Assembly: GCA_963573305.1 (NCBI GenBank) | Contig: OY754329.1 | Location: 80,004,576-80,068,575, forward strand | DNA: 64,000 nucleotides | DNA from: Pyrrhosoma nymphula | Taxonomy: Eukaryota; Arthropoda; Insecta; Odonata; Coenagrionidae | Direction: 5' to 3' | Shown here: in pieces, positions 13,401 through 25,964 of the stretch | How positions within the stretch are numbered: the first letter of the stretch is position 1 | Layout: every line of letters starts with the position of its first letter | Position numbers and translations under genes: made by a program | The notes under the pieces: generated by a model | What the model saw: only the letters and a program-made list of their open reading frames with translations | Databases searched by the model: none | What the model was told of the DNA's origin: nothing

Positions 13401-14197
13401 ATATTTTTTCGTGGGAAAGTGCCATTTCATTGAAATAACAAAGTACTCAACTATGTACGATTGTACAAATCACTTCAGTAACTGGTTATGATCACTAATC
13501 ACTAAAACTACTACCATTTAGGGAAAGTTTGTACACTCACAAAAGGTCCCAACTTAACTCCAACGTCAGTGTTAAGTCTTTACTGATTATCTCCATTAAG
13601 ATTCTCACACCTCAACATTCAAACTCCTTACTGCGAATTTGATTCCACTTATTACCACATCAAAGTTGCTTAAAGTGATTATACGAGATAAATACGCATA
13701 TTCATACACACATTAGTGGTAGACTATATAATGTAACTTATGTTACCGCAAGATGAAGTTACTCATTAGTTCACTTCTCTAAATATTTGGGTGAACGAAT
13801 TTCATTGCCCTATAATTCGCTTAGTCGTACCTTTAGCTCTAATATCCTGCACATTTCGTTTTTAGTAATGTTAATTTCCCTATTATTTTTCTTGATCATG
13901 ACTAATTCCGTTCAAAGACTAGAACCACTGAGTTCGACAGATGTCCACTTCGCATTTTGAGCTTTAGCCTTATATCAACCCTGGAAATTATAACGGCACC
14001 ATTTTGTCTTGGTTTCTTTTTTAATAAACCTATATCTGGAAACAATTGAAACTGCTACCTCTGGCAGCACAGAGGATGCCATCGGAGGTTTCCACCTGGT
14101 TTTCTGTTAGTTTCTATGGCCCTAGTAATTTGAATAAAATGTTATAATTTTAGATAGATTTAACAATATTAGCAAATTTTTCTCATAAACCATCTAA
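13401..14197. other. Unrecognised stretch
   Basis: No gene or named repeat seen. Confidence 0.45.
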
Positions 14198-15148
14198 TCT
14201 TCTTATATATAAAAATGAATATTTGTATGTATGTATGTCCTCCATAGACTCGAAAACTACTCGACCGATTGCGCTCAAAATTTCACAGTTTGTTCTTATT
14301 AGTCCCGAGAAGGTTTAGAGAGTAGTTTGAATGGAATCAGATCGGTAGAAATGATGTTTTTAATGTTTTTTCAATTTTCCATAAGTTTGCACGGGATTTG
14401 ACAGTTTTCGTCGTGCAGTCCTTTCTGATTTCACTAATTAAAATACGTAAATTTGTACTAATTCCTTTTATTTTTGCTTCATTAGAACCTTGAAACTTTG
14501 AACTATCTTATTCCTTCGATGTTTTAACGTTATATCCTCCCGTTAATCAGTTTTATCGTAATTTAAAGGATATTTGGAGCACTTTTAATGGTATCTCCAT
14601 TGTTGTATTTCGTTCATTTCCGGTGTATACAATACTGGATGCGGGGAGAAGTACAACGATGTTATTTTATTGTTGTAGCAACCACGATTTTGTTTATAGA
14701 AACAGAAGCTGACTGATTATTCTATGGATTAAAATTCAAGGTAAGGCTGCTGATTTCTTATTTGCTTACGACGTGTTCTTAGTAATATTGTAATCTTCTT
14801 GCCTTTATATTTGCTTCTTTAGAATATTGAAACTCTGAACTACCTCATTCATTTGAAGTTTTTACGTAATTATCTCCTTTTAGTACTTATTTTTGTAAAA
14901 TAAAGGATATTTTTAGCACGGCTAAAGCGACCGCCATATTAGCCTTTCGTTAAAGAGGACAAATAATCACTCAACTCTCCGTGCACGAAATGGAAAACGC
15001 ATGAATTACAACGATCACAACAAACAAGATAGGATACGAACACCTAAAATGATCACGCTGACAGTATTCTTCAGGTTTTGTGGTTATCTAATAAAATAAG
15101 TTCAATGTTTTTCACATCCGTTGAATTTCAACGGGTACCTTCAGCTAG
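14198..15148 (+). mobile_element. Non-autonomous Helitron with both structural ends
   Basis: The 5' end starts TCTTCTTATATATAAAAATG and continues with GACTCGAAAACTACTCGACC, matching the start common to many arthropod Helitrons. The 3' end has a perfect 7-bp hairpin (CCGTTGA-att-TCAACGG, 15118-15134) ten bases before a terminal CTAG (15145-15148). The flanking bases are A on the left and T on the right, as expected for insertion between A and T with no target duplication. The 951-bp interior has no Rep or helicase coding. It contains a diverged internal direct repeat of about 118 bp (14464-14582 and 14802-14919). It would depend on an autonomous partner for movement. Confidence 0.85.
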
Positions 15149-16077
15149 TTTCAAATAAAACAGAGTTAGTTTATGCAAACTGGCGCAAAATGTTGCAGAC
15201 CAAGGCTGTCTATATTGCGTATCTTCTCCATAATAAAATAATTACCGGCAACTTTCTTTTATATTTCCCCCATAATTGCCTGCAGGCAGTGATAAAATAA
15301 AATATTGGAATCTCCGAAAATAGGAGTAATTTTAAGACCATACTAAAGACGTAAATAGAATATGTACTTGGAGCACACGTGACTCATGGTTAAACTCTGG
15401 AAATAAAGAAGCAGGGGCATAATTAGAAGTGCGTTTATTTTTAACTAAAGTTTAATTCATGGAGGCTGCGAGTCGAAGCCAATAATTGACCAAAACTTGA
15501 GAAGAAAAATGAAATAAATGTAGTTCAAGAGTAAAAGTACCTGGTTACCGAGCGTTTCTCGATGTTTATTTGGTGCAATAAGAACTTGTATGCTCCTATT
15601 CTACTACTTACTGTCTATTTTAATTTTATTGGCCATTTATATAGTGCGATTAAAGGTTTTAATAAAACAAATTATACGAAGCATAGCGGATATGTTTTTT
15701 AATATAGTAGTGATTGATGCAATTAGGTAGTATGAAGCAAACTCAAAAACACCACTTACACAAAAATATTCGGTAACAGACGAGTTTTATCGAATGGCCA
15801 ATTATTGTCCGATTGTCACCAAATTTAGGATTTAGCACTTATTTTACATTCTAAACAATACTAGGTGAGTAAAAAATGGTTCCGATAAAAATTAAAATAT
15901 GATATATACGGTACTTATCTTGATTTGGGATGGGTAACATTTACGTTTACGGCAACCATCACAAACGAAATTCTGAAATCATCAATAAATTCAATATTTA
16001 CATTGTTTTCATTATTTCCATTATTCATTGACTAGATTACTATTATAATTAGATCCAAAATTATTCAATATTACTTT
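15149..16077. other. Unrecognised stretch between two Helitrons
   Basis: AT-rich, no coding signal. The minus-strand Helitron ORF cannot be followed below about 16078, so its helicase half is not here. Confidence 0.5.
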
Positions 16078-18048
16078 CCATAAAACGTTTCTCGTGTGTC
16101 GAAGTTATTGAGTCAGGACGCTCTTGGGCAAATTGTTGCAAGGTTGACCCATCCTAAAATGTTGTACGAGCTTCTTCCGCATATTCTGGATTGCACGTCA
16201 TTGTGATAAAGAAGTCTGATGGTACAAGTCGACGGACAAAGGCGATAGCTTCTTCAAAATGTTGTGTAAAAACGTGTAGATACAGGAAATGAAGAAGGCA
16301 AAATAATCCTTTCACCAACAACAGCATTCTTTTTTCCTTTTTCACTCAAAAAATGAATCGCTCTTGTACATTTTTCTGCAAGTATTTTTTAAAATTTGCT
16401 TTAATCCATTGGATACGGTCATGTTCCACTCTTATATAAGTATCAACCAGATAGTGCTGAAAAAGCCGACCATCGAAATGCAAAGCATTGAACTTCAAAA
16501 AGCGGAGATCAGGATTCAGGATTTCTTAGGTTGATGTCTGAAGGAAAATATTTGGCAAGTTGAAGTCTAAGTGCTAATTGGTACTGAGCTAGTTCAAATC
16601 TAGTCAAGTTTTGATGGCTAGTATAAGGTGTTCTTAAAGGAATTTTAATACAGAGAATCCAAAATTGCAAAAGTTGGGTAAAATAGTGGATAAGTAAAGA
16701 ACCCAACACGACTGTCAATATTATTCATTGTAACTAAAGAATTCCCAAGTTTACGAATAATTAACTCTTTATCTGGAAATCTTTGGTCGGCGTTGAGGGT
16801 AACAATGGCACAAACTTCATTCTGAAGGGGGATGTTAAACCTTCTGTGATCAACGGCATCAGGTAATGCAAAAAGCAGCTAAACATAAGGCGACTATACA
16901 CCTTCTGCAGCAGCGCGTCTATTAGCTTCTTCTTCTACTTCCCGCATTATCATGAATCCAAGAGCAAATGGATTTTCAGATCTCAAAATATGTTCCAAGA
17001 GACTAATAAGATTCTCGGTGATACCATGATTAATGGCATTGTTTATGCGTGCATTAGGAGCATCCTAATTATCCAAATGTATATCTGTCCATATTGAGGC
17101 CGTTCAAATTTTCCATCATTATTTTGAGTAGCGTGAGCTGCTACATTAAGTTTGTGATAAACTTGACCGCTAGCAATATAACTACGAACTTCTCCACCGT
17201 TGACAGTTTGATCGTCATCTACGGTGAATGAAGCCATTGCAAAACATAAATTCAAATTTCGAATCCTTCCATAAAATTCATCAGAAAATGGATGACGTCG
17301 AAGAAACGATCGCGCTAACTCGTTCGGAAATTCTGGATATGGAAGATCTATCCTACCATGCAAGAAGCAGGCCCCAAACGAATCTCAATGAATTCGATTT
17401 GACACAAGTTCTTCGGGAAATTGTAATGCTCCATAGTGAATACAAGCAACACTAAAAGGTTGGAAACTATGTTAAGAAATGTCAGCCGTTGTAGCTGCCT
17501 TGTTGGAATTTGCCCGGTTATCCGGTTGTCGTCTTTAAATTCTCCGGCGTTCTTCTTCCATTCGTTGATGATGATCATAATCAAACTCTTCTGTACGCCT
17601 CTGAGCCGCACGTTCACGCATGTCTTGAAGCCGCTAATTGTTTTTAGTCTGATTCTTCTGTTCTTAGGTTATTTTGTCGTTGCCTTAACTTTTATAACCG
17701 TAGTTCCCTTTGTTCGTTTGATTTTTCACTTATCTGGAATTTTTGCAAGATCACGTATCATTTCTATATGCTCTAGACGATCATCGGAAGACTCATATTC
17801 TTGCCTCATTCTTTTCTGATCGTTCCTCTCTTGAGAGTAAGAATCATTTAGTTCAGTCATTATTTCAAATAACCTATTTTTACATGCAGTTTTTGCTACT
17901 CAGCTTGGTCTTGCTGGTGTCAGAAAAAGTTTTCATTTTTAGGAATAAAACTACTTAAGGTACCAGGTATTGAGTCATCAACTTGTTCTATTTGCTCCGG
18001 AATAAAATTTTTTGAGGTATTAGGCATTGGGGCATCACCTTGTATCAT
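16078..18048 (-). pseudogene. Helitron RepHel N-terminal and early Rep region, decayed
   Basis: From a Met at 18048 downward, the minus strand encodes the Helitron-like N-terminal domain across several frames. Visible motifs in order are RMRQEYESSDDRLEHIEMI, RERAAQRRTEE, FGACFLHG then LPYPEFPNELARSFLRRHPF (about 17375-17290), PQYGQIYI (17099-17074), NPFALGFMIM (about 16970), GRLFQHYLVDTYIRVEHDR (about 16472-16415), and the first Rep motif FITMTCNPEY (16213-16180). The trace stops at AQERPDSITS near 16100. The catalytic HUH and tyrosine motifs and the helicase are absent. Many stops and frameshifts show it is inactive. The intact protein would nick and transfer DNA in rolling-circle transposition. 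Confidence 0.85.
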
Positions 18049-18771
18049 TTGCTCCTGCTTTCAGGTTGTTCTGTAGATCGGATCAATATTCTACAGCCTC
18101 TGGAGAACTCACGTAAACACTTTCAAAATTACGTGATCAATACCATTTACTCTGTAGCAGCCATTAACCACACATGGAGATATTGGGTTGAAATATATTC
18201 CAGCTAAAATTTCAAAGTACATCTGTAAAAGAGATTTTTTTAAAGAGGCGTAAATGTCTCAGGCATGAATTTCCATTCCATGCCACTGCTTCGGTTTCCA
18301 AGTAAACAAAATATTCAATTGTTGAAGTTTTGCAAAAATTTGAGAATTTCGAGCTAAAAACTAAAGTTCCAGGAAATTGCGATGGGTATCCGGAAGTTGA
18401 ATGTAAGAATTTATAAAAAAATTGTTCTTTCATTTTTCTAAAAGTAACATTTGAAATTTGTATCAGGAGTGTAAGCAACTAAACAAAGCAAACAAAGAAA
18501 CCTCTGTATAACAAAAATGGTGTAACCTAGCCTTTTTACATGTTAAAAATGCAAATGTTTTTTGCCCAATATCTTGTAAAAAAGAGTTTTCCCAGAGTCA
18601 AGACCGTCAAGTTTTCCCAGAGTCAACCCTAGGTAAATCGCTTTTTCGTACCCTAGATTAGTAAATTTTTAACTTTCATCAAAATCGTTAGAGCCGTTTT
18701 CGAAATAAAATTTACATATATATACACACACACATATACATGCATACATGTATATATATATACATACATGA
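18049..18771 (-). mobile_element. 5' end of the minus-strand Helitron
   Basis: Read on the minus strand, the element appears to begin at 18771 with TC preceded by A. An AT/TG-rich start follows, then TTCGAAAACGGCTCTAACGA (about 18695), a sequence typical of Helitron 5' regions and comparable to the start of the copy at 14198. A 16-bp motif AGTTTTCCCAGAGTCA is repeated with a 25-bp period (18585-18600, 18610-18625). The coding region follows from 18048. The exact terminus is uncertain because the start lies in simple repeats. Confidence 0.6.
18708..18770. repeat. TA/CA/ATGTAT microsatellite
   Basis: Alternating purine-pyrimidine tract of mixed TA, CA and ATGC units, within the presumed Helitron 5' end. 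Confidence 0.9.
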
Positions 18772-21335
18772 TTTGCTCGTTTGATAGTATAGGATAAAGC
18801 CCTGTATCACATTATCAAGGCACCAAGAACCTATGATGAATAAAAAAACGCATAAAGGCAGATATGCTCCACCAAAATCCTTGCCTTTTTTCCGTTGTAA
18901 AAAAAACACAGAACTTCTCACCGGAAGAGTGATGAACTCATTTAAGGCTCACCAGGCTCATACTCACCAGGCAGGAGCAATACTTTTGTTAAAATGTTTA
19001 AATGTTCAAGCTCCAGCGATTACTTTATTTTTATCACTGAATTCCCCGAATAGTTCACCGTAAACTATGATTAAAATATGCAAGTTTCGAAAGACAATGG
19101 GATCTGGGACTGGGACTCAGGGATCAACAACCGAGCAGTTTCTCATATCGTAATTAGTACACCATGGCGGGAAGCACGAAGTTCTCTGGCTTTCCACACC
19201 CTCATTACCCTAGGTGGGGGGGGGGGGTTGCTCGGGACGGGGGTACCTACACATTGCTTAATGCACGGCGTTCCTGGAAGGGTTTATTTTTTTGCCCCGC
19301 TGGCGGAAGAGGGCGCTGCAGTAATTAAGTGGCAAGGGGGATGCAGAAAGGTTAACCAACCATTCTCCCAGGATGGCTGGCGGGAATAAAAAACTCGCAC
19401 AAGAACTAACACACACGTACTCTATGCGGGTGGGGGGATGGTGTCTGAAATTTGAGAAATACATAGAGGAGAGTGTAGAAGAAGGCAAATTAAAGGTATA
19501 AGAGTACTCTTCAGAGCTCCTCCGTGTGTAAGAACAATGTAGGCGAGATGTGAGAAATATAGTCTTCTTCTTCCTTCCAGGGTGTCTCTATGCCTACTCC
19601 GGCTTCACTTTCACAGTCTGGTCCTTGATCTTCCGATTCTTATCCTATTTCCTGATGGCTTATATTAAATAGCTTTCTATGAAATTTTTCTCTATTTGCA
19701 TCCGCATTACATGTTCTTTCTATTTTGTTTGTATTTTTATATTTTATGTCATTGTATTGAGTACATAGCTCTTCTCTTAAATCCGTAATCCTCGGTCTAT
19801 CTGCTTAGGCACAGCCTTTTACTGATCGGAGGAATTTCAGTTCCTATGGTTCCATTTATTATAAATCCTTCTGCCTCGTTGTTCAGCTTTATGACATGCA
19901 TAGCACTGTGGGGACTTCCATAACTTTGTAAAATTTAATATAGCTTCTCTTCTTGTTTTACCTTATAAGGATAATATTATCGTTCCTCAATGTCTCCAAA
20001 AAACTTTAACTTTTGATATATTTTAGTCTTAGTCGTAGGTCATGTCACATCCTAAATATTGGGAATGTGATACCTGTTCCAGTATTTGACTTTCGATGAC
20101 ATGTATTATTCTTATCGGGTGGTTTCCCTGAATTTCATTGTTTTCGTTTGTGATGAACAAAACAAATATATATTTTAAACATTTGTCAGTTTATCATTCA
20201 AAGATTGGAAAGCGGGCCACCATTTCCGTATCTATGTTTTGTGACACGCTCAAACCCTCAGCGCCAGACTTCAAAACTCAACGCGTCTAGCAAAACCCAC
20301 TCAATCACGGAGTGAAGCCCGGAGCGGGAGAGGTTCCGTCACATAAGTGCCTTCCGAAGTGATGAATGGTCTTCGAAACTGTTATACTAAATGGCTTCGT
20401 TAATAATAAAGGGGGTGTCGCACGGTGGAGATTTTTCCAAAAGTTTCCTCACGTCTCACGTTTTGAAAATCACATCTGAGCCGTATTGGCAGGCATTTCG
20501 TTACACTTACAGCTAAGGAGAGAAAAAAACATCACTTAAAATTGTATACTACTCCGTTGTAAGATGTAAATCTTAGCATTCCTCAATCTGACGGAATGCG
20601 TATTGTAAGAAATAGGTTCAAATATTATAAAGGGTACAAATACGTTTTTATGTTATCTATGCTACACACAATAATACGAGTATTTGTCCAATGCATGAAA
20701 ACTGTGTAAGTTACGAAACTGATAAAATGCATGATTTTCAAAGTTTGCAAAAAAGAACGTTAAGTCATCTGTTACAGTTGTATAATGCAACAATTATTGG
20801 TGAAAATGTCAAAACTTTGAGTAAAATTAATTTGAAAGTGCCTAGTACTATTGTTACGTCAAAAAGAACATTCAAGTCGAACATGGCGAAATAAAATCAT
20901 TGTTAAAACTCGCCACTTAGAATGTGCCAAACCTTGAGTACATACTGTGACAAAATTGATCCGAATCAACAAATATTTATCGTTAAATTGATATTAGAGA
21001 GAAATTTTAAGATGCGCACATTGATGCGCATGGGACTTAGTGCTGGATAGGATAGGCAAGAGAAAATTACAAAGTAAACTATCAATTTAACGAATGGAAT
21101 CACCACATGATTGATAAGCAATCGCGTAAGCCTTTTTTATTTAAATTGAGGTCACAATTTTGATGCATCAGTATTCCAAACCCTCGGTTCTTGTAAACAC
21201 GTTTAATTCGAAAAACTACGTAAATCCTTCAGGAGAATTAGTTTCTAACATGCCCACTCTTCCTCGACCTAAAAGTTTAGAAAGAAAACATATCCTGGGG
21301 AAAATTACAACGAATGCCGTGAATGGAGATCTCAA
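18772..21335. other. Unrecognised stretch with a poly-G run
   Basis: No gene identified. A 12-base G run sits at 19216-19227 inside a GC-richer patch (about 19140-19400). Short open frames at 20691-20894 and 21160-21366 are Lys/Asn/Ser-rich and not recognisable. Confidence 0.5.
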
Positions 21336-21857
21336 ATGGCTTTCCAAAAATTCAATAAAAATTTAAAAGACCAAAAAAATCCCACGACATCATTACGGAT
21401 TCCCAATGTTCCAAGAGCTTACTTGGAGCTGAAATTAAAATTTTTCCGAAACTCCTGGACTTACTTCACCACAGGTCTGGGAAAAAAAAGGGAAAAGAAG
21501 AAGATAAATCGTCGAATCTTCATTTACGTAACCGAAAAGTTCATGACAATCAGGTGCGTGGGCGTCGCCGGGAGATATTACCCTTATTATCTCCTCGCCC
21601 ACCACAATCGCGGCCGCGGACCAATCAGGAGCAAGATCAGAAATAGCTGGAAGAACACTACGGACGTTGAGCCCCCGGCGTGGGCGAGCGGTTCCGACTC
21701 AATCGGGACGGATGTTTCTTGGAGTAGGGAATGGCGTTCAAGGCTTCCACCGCAACGTAGCGTGGGAATCATTACTCAAGCGTCCTCAATTTCGCGGAAG
21801 ATTTTGGAATACTCACCGAGAATGAAGACACAGGGACGTCTACAAGGGTACCCTTAA
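21336..21857 (+). other. Open frame of 173 codons, unknown
   Basis: This is among the longest plus-strand open frames in the window. The first third is Lys-rich. The later part (from about 21540) lies in GC-rich sequence containing an imperfect inverted repeat (GTGGGCG..GGAGATA with TATCTCCTCGCCCAC, about 21562-21604). I recognise no domain. The abrupt composition change suggests a chance frame crossing a repeat boundary rather than a gene. Confidence 0.3.
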
Positions 21858-21915
21858 AGCCATCTCAAAGGTGTGAGGCATGGGGTGATTCCCCGCCAGG
21901 CATGCCATAACCGTC
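21835..21915 (+). repeat. Dispersed GGGTGATTC repeat, partial copy
   Basis: The motif GTGTGAGGCATGGGGTGATT followed by CC.CGCCAGGCATG matches the core of longer copies at 29881-30160 and 62776-63060, and a partial copy at 63655-63725. All four are on the plus strand. Confidence 0.7.
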
Positions 21916-23394
21916 AAACACGCTGTCATACTGAAATTACCTATTTTACTATAAAAATATTACTTTTATGTCACATTAGGTAACGTACGTAGGACTTGAC
22001 CTTCAATATGGCTTCTAACCATAATTTTACCCTTGCAGGAAAGACGCTACGCTCATTCATCATTGGGACCATTTGTCATAGTTCAGTTTTTAAATGCAAA
22101 AATTATCACAAGATTTGGGGCATAAAATAAATAACCACCCCACGCAGGCTTTGTAAACAGAAAAAATAATAAAAGAGCATTAAAATACACCAACAATCAT
22201 TACTATTAACAACTTTGGCGGCTCTAATCATAGATGTTGTGTTCACTACACGTACGTGGAAGAAATGAAATTTTAATAATTTCCTTCCAGTAGTCAATCT
22301 CTTACGTTTCATGCTTGTGATCAAGCCTACCAAAGTAGCACGGAGGTTTTAATGTGCTCTTTACATCTACGCAGAAATAATCCCGCTAAACTTTGATAAG
22401 GAAGCTTATTCGGGTTCAGGCAGAGGCAAAAAAGGCCCCAGAAGCAGGAGCAGGAGGACCGCAGGCCCGCGTCACTGGGAGCGTTTTTCTTATTGAGTTA
22501 TTTATCGCGTGCAACTCGGCGTTATGGCTACTAGGTCGTTCCTGCGCTCCACTTATCAGCGACAACTATGTCAGACTATACTATCCATTCATGTGTTGGG
22601 GCATATGGTCCAAAGCGCCGAAACTTATAATAAACCCTTCCCCCTCGAGATTCGGAGCAGGCCTGGCAACACCATTCTCTTTCTGTTCCAGACGACGTTC
22701 CATTTTACTGCTCATAGTATTTTATTAAATGAAAATAATTAATTATATTTTTATAACCATTATTTAAAATGTCAATACAAACGCTCTGGCACTAACGAGA
22801 AATTAAAATGGAGCATCTTGCATCAGTCTGAGGTGAAAATCTGAACTTGAACTTTCGTATAACTGGAGTAAATAAATCAGCGATATTGCCGGTCCATGTT
22901 CCTGAATTCTTAGTAAAACTTTTAAAAATCAGAAGAAGCACTTATCAAGATCTATGGTTACTTATGTCCAAACAATGCTAAGCACAGTTTATCCATAGAC
23001 TGCGACAAATAAACACATGCCAGCTACAGACCGGAATTCCCGAATCACGTGACAATAATTGGAACTGCGGATTGAGCCACGCTTCTACGGACACTGAGTA
23101 AAGTTGCACCTGTAACTACCTTGGAAAAACGCATGGTTTCATTGCGATGAAAACGCTTAGGAGATTCAAAGGGGGCATGCTTGGTGCAATGATGGAGAAA
23201 CACACAGGGAAACGTCCTGGATGACGCCGGATTAAAGGTTTGTTGATGGTAAGGTACAAAATGGATCAGGAAGCAAATTCATTCATTCACTCAAACCGCT
23301 CACAGGCGTAAATAGTAAATATTTCGTTCAAACAGATGGAGATAGAAAGAGGATTGGAAACATATAAAATTGGACAATACAATGGTGATGTGAA
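21916..23394. other. Unrecognised stretch
   Basis: No gene or repeat named. A GC-richer patch at 22400-22700 contains two overlapping plus-strand open frames of 111 and 77 codons without familiar features. Confidence 0.45.
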
Positions 23395-23590
23395 GATGGA
23401 ATGATGGCCGATTCCAAGTGAAAAAAATTCGAACAGGCTGGGAATCGAACCACTGACCTTTCGATGACGCGCCGAATGCTCAGACCACCGAGCTACCTAG
23501 TCTTATGAAAACCACTGGAATCGACGGGGGGTTTATATGAACCAAACACCCCCAAGAGTAGTCCGTAAATGTCGCCGAGAGATGGCGCAG
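23395..23590 (-). repeat. tRNA-derived SINE (minus)
   Basis: Minus strand 23503-23431 is tRNA-like: a perfect GCTC/GAGC D-stem, a five-pair anticodon stem (TTCGG with TCGAA) around a seven-base loop, and the B-box GGTTCGATTCCC. The acceptor arms do not pair and position 33 is not T, so it is not a functional tRNA. Upstream in SINE orientation is a head with CCCCCGTCGATTCC, also present in the 13195-13400 copy. The tail begins GAATTTTTTTCAC. Confidence 0.72.
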
Positions 23591-25959
23591 GGCAATATAT
23601 GTGTAGGAAAAGAGAGCTCACCTCACCATGACCGTCCTAAATAGGGAATTCCATTAGGAAGTGGTGTCCCATGGCCGGGGGGAAAAAACCTTTCGCCCGA
23701 AACAAACGACTGACGGGTCCCGCGTAACAGGATCTCTGCTTGCCCACGCAGTTAGCGGGGAGACTTCCACGGATGAAAGGTTTGCCGTGAAGGGTAAATG
23801 GGTAGGTGGGGAGAAGAGGCAGAGTATAGGAGTGACGGGAAAGGTATATAAACAGAAGAGCCCTTTAATTTTCAGCTGACTCTCTGGGAGGATTGCACAA
23901 GACAAGAAAAAAATAAAAGCGAAATGCGGAAACAGGTCCCTGGAGGAATTTCGTGTCTGTTTGTCGAACGATAAAGGGTAAGGATCGAAGAACGAGAGAA
24001 GTACCTACCTATCTGGGAGAGATTTAGAGTATATATTTGACTACAAACTGAGTGTTAAAGAGAACGATTGAAAAGAATTGCTCTCAGTATCTTCCTATTT
24101 CAGGATAAGAGACCAAATACCATTGACCAGAAAAACATTTGACGAAGTAGGTACTTTATTCGAATGACACTACGCTCATTTAAAACAAAGACACCTAGTT
24201 CAATTAGATTCGAACGTTTTGACGACGAATGAAACGAATCCAAGCTTTGATTTTCTTAAGTAAGGGCTATGAGAACGCTAGAAGAAACACACGTAAACCT
24301 AAATTACGTCTGTGACTGTTGAAAGAAAATTTGTAAAGTAAGAAGTCAAAACTTGTTTCTTTTAATTAGCTCAAAAGCATATGGTTTGAGAACTGGAACG
24401 GACGAAATAGTAATTGAGAGGAATATGAAGATAAAGAATGGATTTGGAACAATATTATTCCATGAATTATAGACATACCAAAGAAAAGTATCCTAAACGA
24501 TTGGGACTGGCACTGAACTGATCTCGCAGCGCATTTTTTATGGAAGTCATCAAAGAATCGATTAGTGGATATTCATTTTGCGTTAGCAAGTATATATATA
24601 ATTGCTCCTATTCAACAAGCCTTAACCTATACAATAAAAGATTTCAAATTTTTGCCAGAATTAAAATACATAAATAAATCAATAAAGCTAATTAGTATAA
24701 TTGGCGCGAACGTTTTTAATTTTTTCAATTTTATACAACCCTAGTCCTTCTATGAAATATAATTTTTAATTTAGTTTACAAAAAACAAGTTCTACGAACT
24801 GCAGATGTTAATATTCAAACATTAAACATTTTCACGAATATATATCAAATTTCCAGGCTTAACTTGGTGGAACCACATTACGATATTTTGGAAATCATTC
24901 CACAGAAACTTTCTGTGGAATATTACAAAGTGAACTTATTTCCAAACAAAAACCATTTTCAATTATATCCCCTCTGACCCTCGTTTTCATAGCAACCATA
25001 ACAACCTCAACGCGATAGAAATATCAGCGAGGATAGAGCAAAAACACTGTACCATTGCTTAGAATATGCAACAATATTCTGTCGCGTATTCGGTAGTGTG
25101 TGAGCTAACCACTGCGAGCATAATATAACATAAATAATAAGCAAAAAAACAATATATTAGTATGAATTAATCGACCTGATAAATGGATGATTCTCATAAT
25201 CATCCTTAATCCCCTACCAACAATCAAGTCATAAAGATAAAATACATCATGAGGAAATCTGCTTTCACTGGCAGACTCTTATCGCATAAGCAGGGTCTAA
25301 CGGCCAAAAAATGGCCCTTTCCATAGCAATAATATTCCTTAAAAATGTCGGATTATGGATACTCAAGACAATAGGTTTAATATGTATAGGTTTAATTGCA
25401 TGGAATTCTATCTTATTAAGTACTGAACAACTTTGCATCATATGTACATGGACTGTTTTTTTAAAGTTATATATTTAGTTTTAATTAATAGTTACATATA
25501 TAGTTTAGGTACAAAATGCCAGCCTTCACCCCTAAATAATGTAAAGGAAAATAAACTAAATCTAGGTGAATTCCAAGAAAAATAATTACCGCGCACCTTT
25601 CGTTATATCCGAATCATTAAGGAGCAAAAAGTTGATATTAACTGAAGATCTATTTTTAACTCTTTCAGCATCTCTCATGCCCAGCCAGAATAATGGACAC
25701 TATATGCTGCGCTTCTCATTTATCTTCCAAGAATCATGCATTTAGTTAACACTTGTCTCGTTGCTGGTATGGTGGAGCATCCCTTTTAAGTATGCACTCC
25801 TCAATCCTTAAGTCCCGGACATCAAATTTTCATTCGACCAAGACTCGCATGAACTGGTATCAACGAAAACATAGGAAACAATTCGATCGACCTCATTCAT
25901 TCATTACAGTAATCTACCGGTTAGAGGTAGGTTGTGATGAAAGTCAGAGAATATCCAAC
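23591..25959. other. Unrecognised stretch with one perfect hairpin
   Basis: I see no gene. At 24897-24921 there is a perfect 12-bp inverted repeat around a single C (ATTCCACAGAAA-C-TTTCTGTGGAAT). The rest is AT-rich unassigned DNA. Confidence 0.5.
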
Positions 25960-25964
25960 GAACT

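Noticed and set aside
21336..21857. A 173-codon host gene
   Set aside because: No recognisable domain, a sharp composition shift mid-frame, and the end runs into a dispersed repeat.
23431..23503. A tRNA-Thr(CGT)-like gene on the minus strand
   Set aside because: Acceptor arms do not pair and the base before the anticodon is G. It also carries a SINE-type head and tail.
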